Origin: Physocladia obscura
Taxonomy: Eukaryota > Chytridiomycota > Chytridiomycetes > Chytridiales > Chytriomycetaceae
DNA: 58,077 nt
Reading direction: 5' to 3'
Assembly: GCA_027596945.1 (NCBI GenBank)
Contig: JADGJH010000002.1
Coordinates: 1,696-59,772 of the forward strand
Shown here: one piece after another, positions 32,187-42,982 of the stretch
Layout of the letters: each line of letters opens with the position of its first letter
Numbering within the stretch: the first letter of the stretch is position 1
Notes under the pieces: generated by a model
Seen by the model: the letters and a program-made list of their open reading frames with translations, nothing else
Databases searched by the model: none
What the model was told of the DNA's origin: nothing
Position numbers and translations under genes: made by a program

Positions 32187-33727
32187 ATGGAGTCCGAGCT
32201 TTTGCAGCAAGTTGATCGGGCACAAAGGGCAGCGCACGAAGCGGCGCGAAGATACAAGGAAGAGCAAGGCAAAGAACCGGCGGACCTGGGGCGGCTGCGG
32301 CTTGCGAGCGAGGACGCCGACATTGCTTTGGCGAAAGCGGAGCAGATGGCGGGCTTGGTACGGCGCGCGGAGACAGCGAGCTGGGCGGACTTTCCGGCGG
32401 CGGCAATCGCGCTGGGCATTGCGCGCGTCGACGTCGAGCTGTTCCGGCGCGAGTTTGACGCTTCACTGTGTCTCGACGACGGGGCTGCGTTGGAGAGCAG
32501 CGCGTTCAGCGCGCGGCTGACGCGGCTGTGCGTGGCGAGCGTCGCTGGAGACGGCGCCGCGGGGGCAACGCCGCTGCTCGAGTCCGCCGCCTCCGCCGCC
32601 TTTCTTCTTCTCTTCCGCCTGCGCGACCTCAACGGCCTCGACGCGCTGCTCGCCGCCCTCCCCGCCGCCCTCCCGCTTTCCGACGAGTCCGACGGCTCCG
32701 ACGGCCTCAGTCTCGCCATCGCCTCCCTGCGCCGCGTGTCCGACTTTGACTCGACGAACCCCGCCGACAAAGTAAATTTCGTGGCCGAACTTCTCGCCCA
32801 CCACTGCCGCTCCCCCCCAACAAACAACCACATTGCCGTCGTCCCCAACTCCAAACACTTCCGCGACCAACTCAATGCCATCACCGCCCAATACGCAATG
32901 GACCACCACAATCTCTCTTCATCCCTGTCCGACACTGGCCAGAAAGCAAAAGCTGACCTCGTCAACCTCCTTGCGTTGTGTCGCGGCGCTCCCACGGCCA
33001 ACGACGATACTCTTGATTCAAACTACTTTGACAATCCACCCTTTGTACACTACGACGGCATCACCAATGCTCACGCCTTTGTTCAGCCAATGATTGTTCC
33101 CTGGCTGATCCCCCCTTCCCATATTCCCCTCATCGATGATTTATCCCAGCTTCCCGAAGGCAATCTTGTTTGTATGCATTGGCTTTTGTTTAATCTTGGT
33201 CTTCCTCTTGCTTCTGATCCTACTGTTTTTTCTTTTTCAATGGTGAGACGAGTGATATGAAATGAGCGAAGCAAAGACAACGAATAAGCGAAGTGAAGAC
33301 AAATGAAGCGAGTGACAAGAAATTTTTTCTTTTTCACCATCCATCAAAACACAACCAGGCACACCAAAATCACGCGCATAATATTTCCAAAAAAAGTGAT
33401 TTTGATGAATGGAGCACGAAAAGTGCAGAAAACGACGTTGAAAACAATGATGGCGATAATCAAGTGAAGATTGATTTGTCAATGTTGTCTCGTGTTTTGA
33501 TTGCAGGATCTGGCAATGCACCACCACCGCCAGCGTTTGTACAACAAGCGCAACTGGATGTGTCAGAGCAAGATCAAGAAATTTTGCGCGCTTTGGAAAT
33601 TGAGGATTGGGTTGATGATGAAGAGAATGGTGATAATCGTGATGATGGCAGTGGTAGTGGTGATGATGAATATCAGAAACGGTTACGGGATTTGGAGGCG
33701 TTGTTATTGCCAAAATTTGATAAATAA
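32187..33727 (+). CDS. Unknown protein (474 residues) with a GC-rich first exon
   Basis: Exons 32187-33242 and 33359-33727, joined in phase 0 across a 116-bp intron with donor ATG|GTGAGA and acceptor ACCAG. The N-terminal 60 residues are Ala/Glu/Arg-rich and likely helical or coiled (ESELLQQVDRAQRAAHEAAR). A mid part contains NFVAELLAHHC, FVHYDGITNAHAFVQPMIVP, WLIPPSHIPLIDDLSQLPEG and CMHWLLFNLGLPLASDP, which looks folded. The C-terminus is acidic and ends with a short helix (RLRDLEALLLPKFDK). I know no matching family. The first 570 bases are much richer in G+C than the rest of the gene. A long antisense frame (31724-33001) is judged a shadow of that GC bias. Confidence 0.7.
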
Positions 33728-34107
33728 TCCAACAAGCAAATTACGCAATAACTTAGTAATAAAATATTATGATGTCGAATAAGCAAAGCAAATAATTGAT
33801 GTGAATATCAGAATAAAAAATGAAAATAATGCAATTAGTGTCAAAACAGAATCCGTGATTGAAAAGTACTGTGTTTTGAAACCCATTTGATTGTGCCTGA
33901 GCAATGAGCTCTTCCGCCAAGAAAATTGCTCAAAGAAATACACATTGTTTATTCAAACAAGTATGAGTTTGATCTGTCCGTTCAAGAAAATTGTGCAATT
34001 CCGTGAGCTGGATTCAATAAAGTCAACCTATTTGTTAAGAAACACGACACCAATAATCCCTCTTTTCTTGAGTGAAATTGTGGAATTTAATGAAAGTATA
34101 TGGGTAG
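33728..34107. other. Spacer before the TIR-bounded element
   Basis: About 380 AT-rich bases with a short, unconvincing ORF (33891-34145) that runs into the terminal repeat. Nothing recognised. Confidence 0.4.
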
Positions 34108-34440
34108 ACCCCCCCAATCACACGCCCGCACCGTTTTCTCTGTGAAGATTCTCTAATAAATTTTTGAATTTCAAAGATTTTCCCTTCGGGTAGTGACAAA
34201 TCAACTCAACTTTGAATGCTGTGGTTTATTTACACTGAATTTCAGTGAGGGATAAAGTGATGGATTTGAGTGTGTGTTTGCTAAGAAAATTCAATTTTGT
34301 GACGAATCAACTCAACTGGGAGTTAGTGTTGAAGAGTGAGAGTGATGAAGAGTGAGTGTTCACTTGTGACAAATCAACTCAACTTTGAATCGTGTGTTTT
34401 ATTTACACTGGGAGTGAGTGATGAATAACGTGATTTATTT
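34108..34440 (+). repeat. Left terminal inverted repeat of the element
   Basis: Pairs with the reverse complement of 38720-39027. It contains three units of 'gtgac[a/g]aatcaactcaact' at about 34193, 34300 and 34366, of the kind subterminal transposase-binding sites often show. Confidence 0.75.
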
Positions 34441-34744
34441 CATTGACAGTTTTTGCTGAAATGTGAAGAGTATTATGTGTGGTCAAAGAAAAAGTTCAGC
34501 TGGCCGGATTTTTTGGACTAAAAATAGACCCCAAACAACTATTTTGCAAAAGAAATGTACCTGAACAAAATAGACCAACAACTATTTATTATTTGAAATT
34601 CGTTGATAATTATTTTTATTTATTTTCTTTCCTGTTACAATTTGTGAGAAATCGATTCTTAAAGGCCCTCCCTATTGGAACAATCTATAAGGACCCCACT
34701 ATGAAGTACAGGAACGTAAAATTAATACCACTTTTTTAAAAGTA

Positions 34745-35236
34745 GGTGTGCCATATTTTGGTTCAAATCAAGCCATTGACATTGACGTGCCTGACAAATG
34801 GATGAAAATGGTCAACCCTGTGAGAGCCAATATTAACCAGACTATGAAGGAACAAATAGTCGAATTGGAAGAGACTGTCTAGAGACTTCAATCTGAATTG
34901 AATGACACCAATAATCCTGATTTCGAAAAGCTGTCTGTGATTGAAATAAAACATTCATTACTGGATAAAATAAAACAATTAATGAATGGCAACAAGTACT
35001 TTGAGACTGATAGTGAGTTGTTCTTTGTTGATAAGACACTAGTGTATTATCTGAGAAAGAAGAGCAGTGGTGATAATAAAAAGAGAATTCAGCGAATCAA
35101 ACACGATTTAATGAAAGGAGACACAAACCTCTGTAAAGAACTCCATGACAATCAGCCAGCTATCCAAAAGAGACTATACCATCACTTGAGGAAAGAACTC
35201 GATGAAGAGAAGATTGTTGAAATAAAGAGACGTTAA
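34745..35236 (+). pseudogene. Element gene 1, coiled-coil protein with an internal stop
   Basis: After an acceptor-like ...AAAGTAG the frame reads VPYFGSNQAIDIDVPDKWMK and a helical stretch (TMKEQIVELEETV), then TAG at 34880-34882, then continues in the same frame with RLQSELNDTNNPDFEKLSVI and a Lys/Glu-rich helical part ending EEKIVEIKRR. Removing the single stop would give a continuous coiled-coil. Upstream exons may lie at 34479-34700. No known family. Its stop overlaps the stop of the opposite-strand gene. Confidence 0.5.
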
Positions 35237-36197
35237 TCATCATCAGATTCTACTTCTTGTGCCTGGTGTATGTGCTCAAGAAACTGTCCAATTGCATCAG
35301 CACTTGGACTCCTTGTATTATTCGATTCTTTTTGTTGGGTGGTGATAAAGACTGAGTTTGCTTGTTCAACTTCAATGAAAACAGGTTCACTCGGACTTGA
35401 AGCACATGTAGTGTGCACTATTGATTCAACAATGGCATCATTGGGCATTGATTTGATGGTTGTGATAGTTGCCTTTGATGGAAGCTTTGTTAGTGCGATT
35501 GGTGCAATGACCCTTTTTTGAACATCCACAGTTTTTCACCAATAAAAAGATGATAGCCATTAGTTTTGTTGGTCATGGCTGCAACGTAGTAGAGGCTTTG
35601 ACAGATTTGCCTTGGTCAATCGCATTTTCATTTCTGCTACATCCGTGCCTTTGTACCACCATCTTTCCACAGATTCCTGTGTATGGTATGAATCTGAAAA
35701 TTCCTGCCGAATGTTGTTGTGTATTTCTTGCTTGCAAGCAGGCCATACTTTTGCAGCAATGACTTCACTTGTTGAAATGGGTCAATGATGGTCACTTGAG
35801 TTGTAGTGAGATGGCGCGGAACAGCTCCTTCCATCCGAGTTGGTTCAGTTGGGCTTGACTCCGAAGATGTTGAGCTGGTTGGACTCGGTTGAATTGGTTG
35901 AGCTTGAACCAACAGTTGAGGAACTCTTTCAGGTGACTGTGCTGGAGACGGCAAATGGCTTCGTGCAGTCGGTGCAATATAAGTGCCATCTTCACTTTCG
36001 TTGTCATCGTGAACTTCTTCCGGCAGAGAGTTGAACTCTCTAAGGATAGGTTTAATTAAGCTCAACCTGATACGTTGCAAATCTTCATGGAACTCTTGCT
36101 GAGGCTTTTGTAACTCTCCTCTCATCCATTTGGCAAAGGCGTCGCGACTTGCATCAAGGCGAACATTTCTTTCGACAGATGTTATTTTTAAGAACAA
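35233..36197 (-). pseudogene. Element gene 2, Pro/Ser-rich unknown protein, frame broken
   Basis: From ATG 36197 an open frame of 186 codons reads a charged helical part (RDAFAKWMRGELQKPQQEF) and a Pro/Ser/Thr-rich region (SPAQSPERVPQLL). It then shifts to a neighbouring frame reading VERWWYKGTDVAEMKMRLTK and again to the frame 35529-35233 ending in an acidic tail (QAQEVESDDD). The order suggests one gene whose original introns or frame have been lost. No family is recognised. Confidence 0.45.
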
Positions 36198-36272
36198 AAA
36201 AGTTCAGCGCTGGATTTTTTTGGAAACTGTATTTCAAGCAAAGCGCATAATAAAACATATACTCTCGCTAAC

Positions 36273-38006
36273 TCAAATACGACCACGCCAATGTCCAATC
36301 AAACCCTCAACCATTTCACGTTGCATCTTAATGATGACTTGCAACTCTGACATTTCGTGTTTAGCAGCAAGAGTCCCAAGCCTTGAACGAGCATGGAATG
36401 CAGGGTCGGCTTCACGAGCATCATTCAATCGCGTAGATGTGGGATACGTATCGGGCGCAGAGTAGCGATGCTGCCTAGATTTTCTGTTTTCAAAAGTTAG
36501 ATTGCAAATAATTCAGCTGGTTGTTTGAACCTGTCGTCTGCTAAACCTCCAATCTCCATCAAGTCAACACGGGCGATTCCTGTCACCCAACAAATGTCCC
36601 CTTTCAGTCGGCTATCCTCAACCTTTTCCTCCTTTTTCCAATCGCGAATGTCCTCATACACTTTCCATGTGCCATCCTTCTTTCTTTTAGATGGTGTGTT
36701 TGCAAAAGCCTCACGCGCCTCCTTGCTCTGTGATTCCCACTTTTCCTCGCAATACTTGCGTGCGTCATCTCCGAAAACCACCCCATTATCCACACCGTTC
36801 ACATAATTCGCGAAAAAGATATCTACTCGAGTTGGATTGTACTTGGCGATTAGGAGTCGAATAAATCTGTTGCGTTTGTCCGGGCTCATATTGTTCATCA
36901 ATCTAATAAAATCATGGTTTGTATTGTACAAAACAACGAAATGTGTATTAGCAACACAAACCTTTGAGCCCAGAGAGAAGCAGCAGCAGTTGATTGTCCT
37001 TCGTCAAAATAAGACAAAGACTACAATCCAATACGGTCTGGGGAGAATTGATGGAACCCGGAAAATGAAGTGAAACGAAGTTTGACATTTGTTCAATAAC
37101 AGCGAATATCCACAGTATCCAGCAGGTCAGATAAATTTTCACGCTCCTCACTCGTCAGTGGTGCGTACGCATCGGTCCCAGTAATTGGCCCACGATGAAT
37201 CACGCGAAGAATAAAATCTTTGGCTTCGACTGAGGACAAGATGCGACCAGAGCGGTACGAGAGGTTTGAAGCAGTAGATTTGATGAGGCCATCGATTCTT
37301 GCATAGCTCTTAAGAACATATTTGTTATAGGGGGATAAACAAAAATGAAACTAACTCACCACCAAATTCCTAGTTCCTTTCAAAAGGCCAGCCAATTTCG
37401 AGCGATAATCATCAAGCTTATTGGCATAATCGTCGTCATCAACATCAACTGAGGCAAACTCCGAATTGAGAGCTTCTATTAAAGGCCTATTCTTCTTGTC
37501 AAGCGCGAGAGCCTAAATAAAGATTAGTAAAAGTCAAAAGGGAGAGAACACGACCCGGCTGAAAGTCGTGTTTAATGGGGGCACATCGGCGTTCATTTTG
37601 GGGAGAAGAATACATGGAATTTTGGGAAAGAGTGAAGGGGGTATATAGGGGAGTATGATGGTATGACAATAGAATTACGTCTCTGGTGGAATCCCCATTT
37701 TGCTCCAATTGTCGTTCGAATATGACATTGTACCTCAAATAGGTTCCTTTCTCTGGCGCAATATTAGTCGTCCAAATCGTCTTCGTTAGTGAGATTGAGA
37801 TCGAACCATTCCGTCCATCACATCAAGTATTTCTTGACGTTTTTCGGAGATGTTCGAACCTTGCGTGTGATTGGAGCTGAGAAGTAGTCGGGATTGTCGT
37901 CAATAAACTTCATTGCTTTCATATAGTCAGATTCGATTTTCAATTTCGATCCGATGAAGGTGACTGCCGGAGGATGAATCTGTGTGTGTAACAGGAAATT
38001 GGTCAT
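36273..38006 (-). pseudogene. Element gene 3, multi-exon unknown protein with two in-frame stops
   Basis: The start MTNFLLHTQIHPPAVTFIGS leads through MKAMKFIDDNPDYFSAP to a region where one frame continues across TGA and TAA into YCARERNLFE, then an exon starting at 37512 (ALALDKKNRPLIEALNSEF), an exon from 37308 (SYARIDGLIKSTASNLSYRS), one reading FDEGQSTAAASLWAQR, then SPDKRNRFIRLLIAKYNPTR and GDICWVTGIARVDLMEIGG. The last joins at 36530 to QHRYSAPDTYPTSTRLNDA and ends GHWRGRI at a TGA (36273-36275). Several introns keep clean GT-AG borders. The protein would be some 500-600 residues. It is the element's largest gene and the best transposase candidate, but I see no DDE or other catalytic motif. 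Confidence 0.5.
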
Positions 38007-38175
38007 TTTGATTGAAATTTTAGTAAAAAAACAATCAGCAAAAAGAAAAAGGAAATACCCGTGGAACAAGAGCGGTTTCATGATTATTTAAAGTGATGGG
38101 GGGAGTGATGAGTAAAAAGTTGGACTCCTTTCGAAATTAAATATTAGTTCGGACAACACAAAATTAAACAAAAAA

Positions 38176-38714
38176 TTAAAATTGGCTTAGTCTTTTGAGT
38201 TGGTCCGTTAGTCCAGGAAGTAACTCGCGCTCTTGTGCAAAAACATCTCGTGACAAGTGACATCGCCCTTGTTTAACTACTGCGCCTTCAACACACAAGG
38301 TGGTACCCCAAACGCAGGATTCAGACGATGCGATAAATCGCGGGTTGAAACTGCGTTTCCAGGCGGCAGGCAGCACAGACCCTGGGGCTACTTCAGCTAG
38401 TCGTACCGAAGATTCATTCTACGAGCAGCACTTTTGTCCAGGGTCTCTTGACGCCATGGAACAAGAGAAAGCGCCATACCACGCCATCGTCAGCTGACGG
38501 CGAAGAAGAAGATGAAGAAGTAGATGACATTGATGAGGAAGATGCGCGAGAGTCTGAGTGTGCTTTGATTTTAATTTGTCTGCTTTTCAGACAAACCATC
38601 ACCTGTTTTCGCCTTCTTCATCTCAGAAGACGACGACGATGGTGAGGAGTTGGTTGCAGTTGTGGGTCCGGCGGCGTAGTAGTTTGTGATTGTGTTGGTT
38701 GGCTTTCTCTTCAT
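38176..38714 (-). pseudogene. Element gene 4, short unknown gene near the right end
   Basis: An ATG at 38714 starts MKRKPTNTITNYYAAGPTTA, a basic, Ser-rich N-terminus that could be a nuclear signal, and reaches a GTGATG donor. Downstream the frame ending at 38176 reads APGSVLPAAWKRSFNPRFIA, SSESCVWGTTLCVEG and LLPGLTDQLKRLSQF. I could not join the two in one phase, so either an exon is missed or the frame is broken. No recognised family. Confidence 0.4.
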
Positions 38715-38719
38715 TTTTT

Positions 38720-39027
38720 GAAAGCTTTTAAAAAATCCAGTTGACTCTCAGCGAGAACTACCACATTTATTCATCACTATAATTGAGTGAACAATCTCAC
38801 AACAAATCAAGTGGAGTTGACACAATACTCATTTCATCCACACAACATTTTCAGCGACTCTTCTCACTCAAATCCATCACACTATTGTTCACTGACATTG
38901 AGTGAACAGTCTCACACCATTCAAAGTTGAGTTGATTTGTCACTTGCCGCAGTGCACAAGTCTTCAATTCAAAATTTTATTAGAGAAGCTCCACAGAAAA
39001 GTGTGTGCGGGCGAGTCTATGGGGGGT
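38720..39027 (-). repeat. Right terminal inverted repeat of the element
   Basis: Reverse complement aligns with 34108-34440 over most of its length. It contains one good and one diverged copy of the 'gtgacaaatcaactcaact' unit (about 38924-38943 and 38801-38822, both inverted). Confidence 0.75.
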
Positions 39028-39103
39028 GAAAAAAGTTGTCCAAAATCTGAAATTTATATGAGCACATGACTTGTTGAATCAACAATGCATTCCACCAACA
39101 CAG

Positions 39104-39113
39104 NNNNNNNNNN
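39104..39113. other. Assembly gap (10 N)
   Basis: Ten N bases join two contigs, so order and distance across this point are not sequence-proven. The gap lies between the element's right end and the F-box/ankyrin/Cdc24 gene. Confidence 0.99.
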
Positions 39114-39781
39114 GGTTTTGAACTGAGATAATCTCTCAATCATAAACCTGTTCGATTTGGAGAGAAGGGTTAAGAAAATTTAATAGAACTTTAAGATTGT
39201 TGAAGATTGTAGGTCACATTAGTCTTTGAGTCTGTCGGTTTCTGGTACATAAGCACCACAATCGATCCGCCAGCCTCTTCAAAAGCTGTATGGAGAAAGT
39301 TCTAGTGGTAGTATCAATAAGAAATATAAACAACTTGCATGTGTGCTGCTCAAAGTGCGCTTCAATAATGAATTGATTTTTGATATGCTTAAAACAAAGT
39401 ACAAAAATAAAAATAAGAATGAAAATCATTATCTTATGGGTAAGTCAGGCAACAAACACACATACAATGAAAATTTTTTGTTAAGGGTTAACACATTGAG
39501 CACTTTTCCAACTTTTTATCTTATTTTATCCTTTTCGTAACCAAATTGGCGTTGTTATATGTCTGATAAGTTGGAGATCGCATCGAAGTTTGAAGTGTGA
39601 TGTGCGAAAGAGCACAATGAGTGGTTGTTGAACATTTCGCAAAATGCGTCTTGAGGCTTGCACGACAATTTTGTTTTTTGCCCGATATCCACAAGAACGA
39701 CACGAATGAAAGTGGTCTGGAAAATATCGACCAATAAAAGGTATCAAGGGAACATGTGTGTGTTTGCGTGTACGTGTATGA
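39114..39781. other. Region upstream of the F-box/ankyrin/Cdc24 gene
   Basis: No intact gene is supported. The missing first exon(s) of the downstream gene should lie here or before the gap; I found no ATG and donor that join in phase. Confidence 0.4.
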
Positions 39782-42700
39782 AACATTCGCAGAACTAACG
39801 GCATTCTCAGAAGAACACAAATCACAGCTATACCACCAGAACTGATCCAGCAAATTTTGCTTTACCTGCCCATCAATGCAAGTCTCGTCAATGTTGGAAT
39901 GTCCTCCCGTCGCGTGTTTGCGCAACACCTGTTTTCCGACGTTTCTTTCGCCACTTTACACTTTCGCTCGCAGTTTCGTCAATCAAAACTGGCTTCTCTT
40001 TGGGATTTCATTGAAAGCTCAAGCTTCAAATACAACGGATACCGTGCCTTGCCGTTCGCATACCAAGCTGCAATATTTAGCGAGATTTTGAAAGCCGACG
40101 ATTGGGTTAGAAACGAAAGCCGCGATTGGGAAGTGGAAGGTTTTGAAAACCATTTAATGGCGCCCGAGCGATGGAAGCTTGAATCAGAAAGCTCACTCAA
40201 GCGAATGCAGATGATTTATTCTGGCACTTATGAATTTAACCCAGCAGTTCAAGAAAATCGGGCGATCCGATGGGCTGCAATCGAAGGGCATGTCGATACA
40301 GTCGGCTTATTGCTTTGCGACATGCGAGTAAATCCAGCCGCGTGTCAGAGCAGAGCACTAATTGATGCATGTGAACTCGGCCATTTCAAGGTCGCGAAGC
40401 TTTTATTGCTTACAAATCAAAATTGCGATCCCAGCGAGTTCGAAAACTCGGCAATTTGGAAATCCGCCAAAGCTGGGCACACTGAAATAGTCCGTCTGCT
40501 GCTGCAAGACCCGCGAGTAGATCCAGCAGTTTTTGATCAAATGCCTCTCAAACTTGCTGTTCAGGAAAACCATGTAAACATTGTGAAAATTCTTTTGGCC
40601 GATTCTCGCGTCGATCCGGCGGCTCAAGCAAACTGGTGCATTCAAAATGCTTGTGAACTTGGACGGTTGGAAATTGCTCGACTACTCCTGATGCATCCAA
40701 CCACTGATCCACGTGTTGGAAATAGCAACGCGTTGCAATTAGCCGTCCATGAAAATCACCTCCAAGTCGTGGAATTGCTGCTGCAAGATGGACGGTCTGA
40801 TCCAGCTGTTGCAAATAATTATTGTTTACGCTTCGCGGCAACCGATGGAAATCTTCCGATGGTTAAAATATTGATTAAAGATTCGCGCGTTTCAGTCTCA
40901 AACAGGACTATCGCAGCCGTTATTGATTGTGGAAAGTCGAACTGCGCGGAGTTTTTAATTCAACATAAATTATTGATTTCTCCACCGGCACCTCAACCTC
41001 CATTCACGCCTCTTTTTCAACGATGTATTGATCTAATTGCAAACTTGTACTCTTTTCCTCATTTGTATGAATTCTTTCTCTCACAAAACTATCTCATACC
41101 CAATCTTGAAAACTCTCATTTGCATACTATCGGAGATCCTCTTAACATTTTGTGGCATATATTCAAGCTTGGTGAGGGCTCAGTCAACGTCGTCCTTCTT
41201 CTATATATATATGTATAAATAACATCAAAAAAGGTGCACCGCTTTGTATGATTTACAACGAACTCGCGTTTGCCACCAATGCCCAATATTTGGAACCAGC
41301 CGGCATTTCTGGTATCAGACCTGGATACTACCCAAAAATTCCCTGTAAAGATAATTTGTACAAGTTTGTTTCGGCCTGTGCTGAAATTAATATTCCCCTT
41401 GCCAAAGAAATTGGTGATATTTCGGACCTCTATAAAGATAATACTGATGGTTTTATGAAGGTAAAAAAATGTTTTTACTTCAATATTAACTGCACCATCG
41501 ACGTTATGGCATTAATAAATACACTTAAATTAAATTAAACTAGTTTTTGAGCCTTGTTGAAGACATTATGGATCGAATTAAAATTTCAAACAACATGCCT
41601 GTTCCAAGAAAGCTCCCGTTTATCACCGAAACACCCAAAGAGATTACAAATCAAATCGAAAACCCATCTCGCGTACTAAAGGAATTGATAGAAACTGAAC
41701 GCGCATATGTTTTTTCATTGGAGCAGTTAAAACTTTACGAAAATGAGTTGCGCGCTTCACGACTATTTAGCAAAGATATGATTACACTACTTTTGTCCAA
41801 TTTAAATAAGCTATTGGATTTTCAAAGACGATTTATTGTGGGAATGGAAGCTACTGTGAGTTTGGGAGTTTTTGAACATAGAATTGGGCAATTATTTATT
41901 TTGAATGTGAGTTTTGGCGAATTTTTCATTAACACAAAAGCACACAAACACATACATTTGTCAAATTGATATGAAAATTGAACAGGAAGATGCCTTTGCA
42001 GTATACTTTAAATTCTGTAGAAATTATCAAAGAGCCTCAGATTTTGTGCAATCTAAGACTGAGTACTTGAAAATTTTTGGCCTCACAATCAAACCTTCTG
42101 AAATTCAGTCGTACCTCAACAAACCTGTGCAACGATTAATGAATTATCCAATCTTTCTTGAGCGACTCATCAACATGTCAGAGCCCAAAATATACCCATA
42201 CGTGGACGAACTCAACAAAGCACTTCAATCTATCAAACTTGTGATTAGTAAATTGTCCAAAATTCTCAAGCAGGAAGAAAACATTCTTATCAAGAAAGAT
42301 TTAGCCAAAAAAGCGAATTATTTGGCGGTTCGAACCTCGTTAAATATTATTTAACTGATTATTTAAATTTTTTCTTTTTGAACACTTGATGATGCAGGGG
42401 TTCAATATCGACAAGTTTGGCGATCTTTTGTTGGCAGACAAGATTTCAATTGCGTCCAATCACAATGACAAGAATTGTACCTTGTACTTATTCGAGCACG
42501 TTCTTATCTGTTACAAAAAAGAAAACAATAATGGTATCAGAAGTACCAATGAATCGCTCGATTATAAATACACACTGTGTTGGCACATATTTGTGCATTC
42601 TTTTGTACGCATCGAGGATCATTCAAACCCTGCAAAAGGACTGTTCCAGATTCGGATTTTTTGGCGTAAAACTGACACCGAAATTTTAAGCTGTGTGTTA

Positions 42701-42982
42701 AAGGGACGTGATACCACGCAAATGGCGTTGTGGACTAATCAGCTTAAAAAACAAGTCAAGGTATACCGCCGCACGGCAGGATTAGTGGCTTTAGGAAAAT
42801 ATGACCGTCAAACTGCTGGGCCTGCTTTACAAGCATTGCTGAATATGAATGCTAGGGATACCGGTCCTTTAATTAACACAACGCTAGTGACTGGATCAAA
42901 TGAACAGACTGTTTTTTCGCGAAAAGAAACGAATGGCATGTCTTTTCGCAATGTGTTTAAGACTTGGCCAAAGTGGAGTTGA
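39782..42982 (+). CDS. F-box / ankyrin-like repeats / Cdc24-type RhoGEF fusion, 5' exon missing
   Basis: Exons <39782-41171, 41234-41460, 41544-41906, 41986-42327 and 42398-42982 give at least 968 residues. The N-terminus has an F-box (IPPELIQQILLYLPINASLV) and then about seven ankyrin-like units (AAIEGHVDTVGLLL, ACELGHFKVAKLLL, KAGHTEIVRLLLQDPRVDPA). Without any stop or internal start the same frame runs into a Cdc24 calponin-type domain (FQRCIDLIANLYSFPHLYEF, ILWHIFKLG, GAPLCMIYNEL, ISDLYKDNTDGFMK). A DH domain (VLKELIETERAYVFSLEQL, YLNKPVQRLMNYPIFLERL) and a PH domain (LYLFEHVLICYKK...LWTNQLKKQV) follow. Cdc24 activates Cdc42 in cell polarity. The usual C-terminal PB1 domain is absent. An AATAAA follows at 43071. 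Confidence 0.85.

Larger units (their letters stand above)
34108..39027. mobile_element. About 4.9 kb element with long terminal inverted repeats, family unknown
   Basis: The two ends are inverted copies of each other over about 300 bases: both start with a C-run (left ACCCCCCC, right GGGGGGTG on the plus strand), then share the 'cgcccgcac' block, 'ttctctaataaa', 'gtgacaaatcaactcaac', 'gtgatggatttgagtg' and 'gtgatgaataa'. Inside are one rightward and at least three leftward gene remains with introns. None shows a recognisable transposase, integrase, reverse transcriptase or DDE triad. All carry in-frame stops, so this copy is probably dead. No target-site duplication is obvious at my chosen ends. 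A 10-base assembly gap lies 77 bases beyond the right end. Convergent genes inside long TIRs fit a DNA transposon. Confidence 0.75.

Noticed and set aside
31724..33001. Long minus-strand frame of 425 codons opposite the GC-rich gene
   Set aside because: Most of it is Ala/Arg/Ser-rich antisense of a GC-rich coding exon whose plus frame has better composition and splices in phase to a second exon.
34758..34775. Second tRNA-like box (GGTTCAAATC) in the element
   Set aside because: It sits inside a coding-like frame (FGSNQAID) and lacks any cloverleaf pairing.
41856..41985. Earlier donor GTGAGT at 41856 in the Cdc24 fusion
   Set aside because: It would remove the DH-domain segment SLGVFEHRIGQLFILN; the donor at 41907 keeps it and is also in phase.
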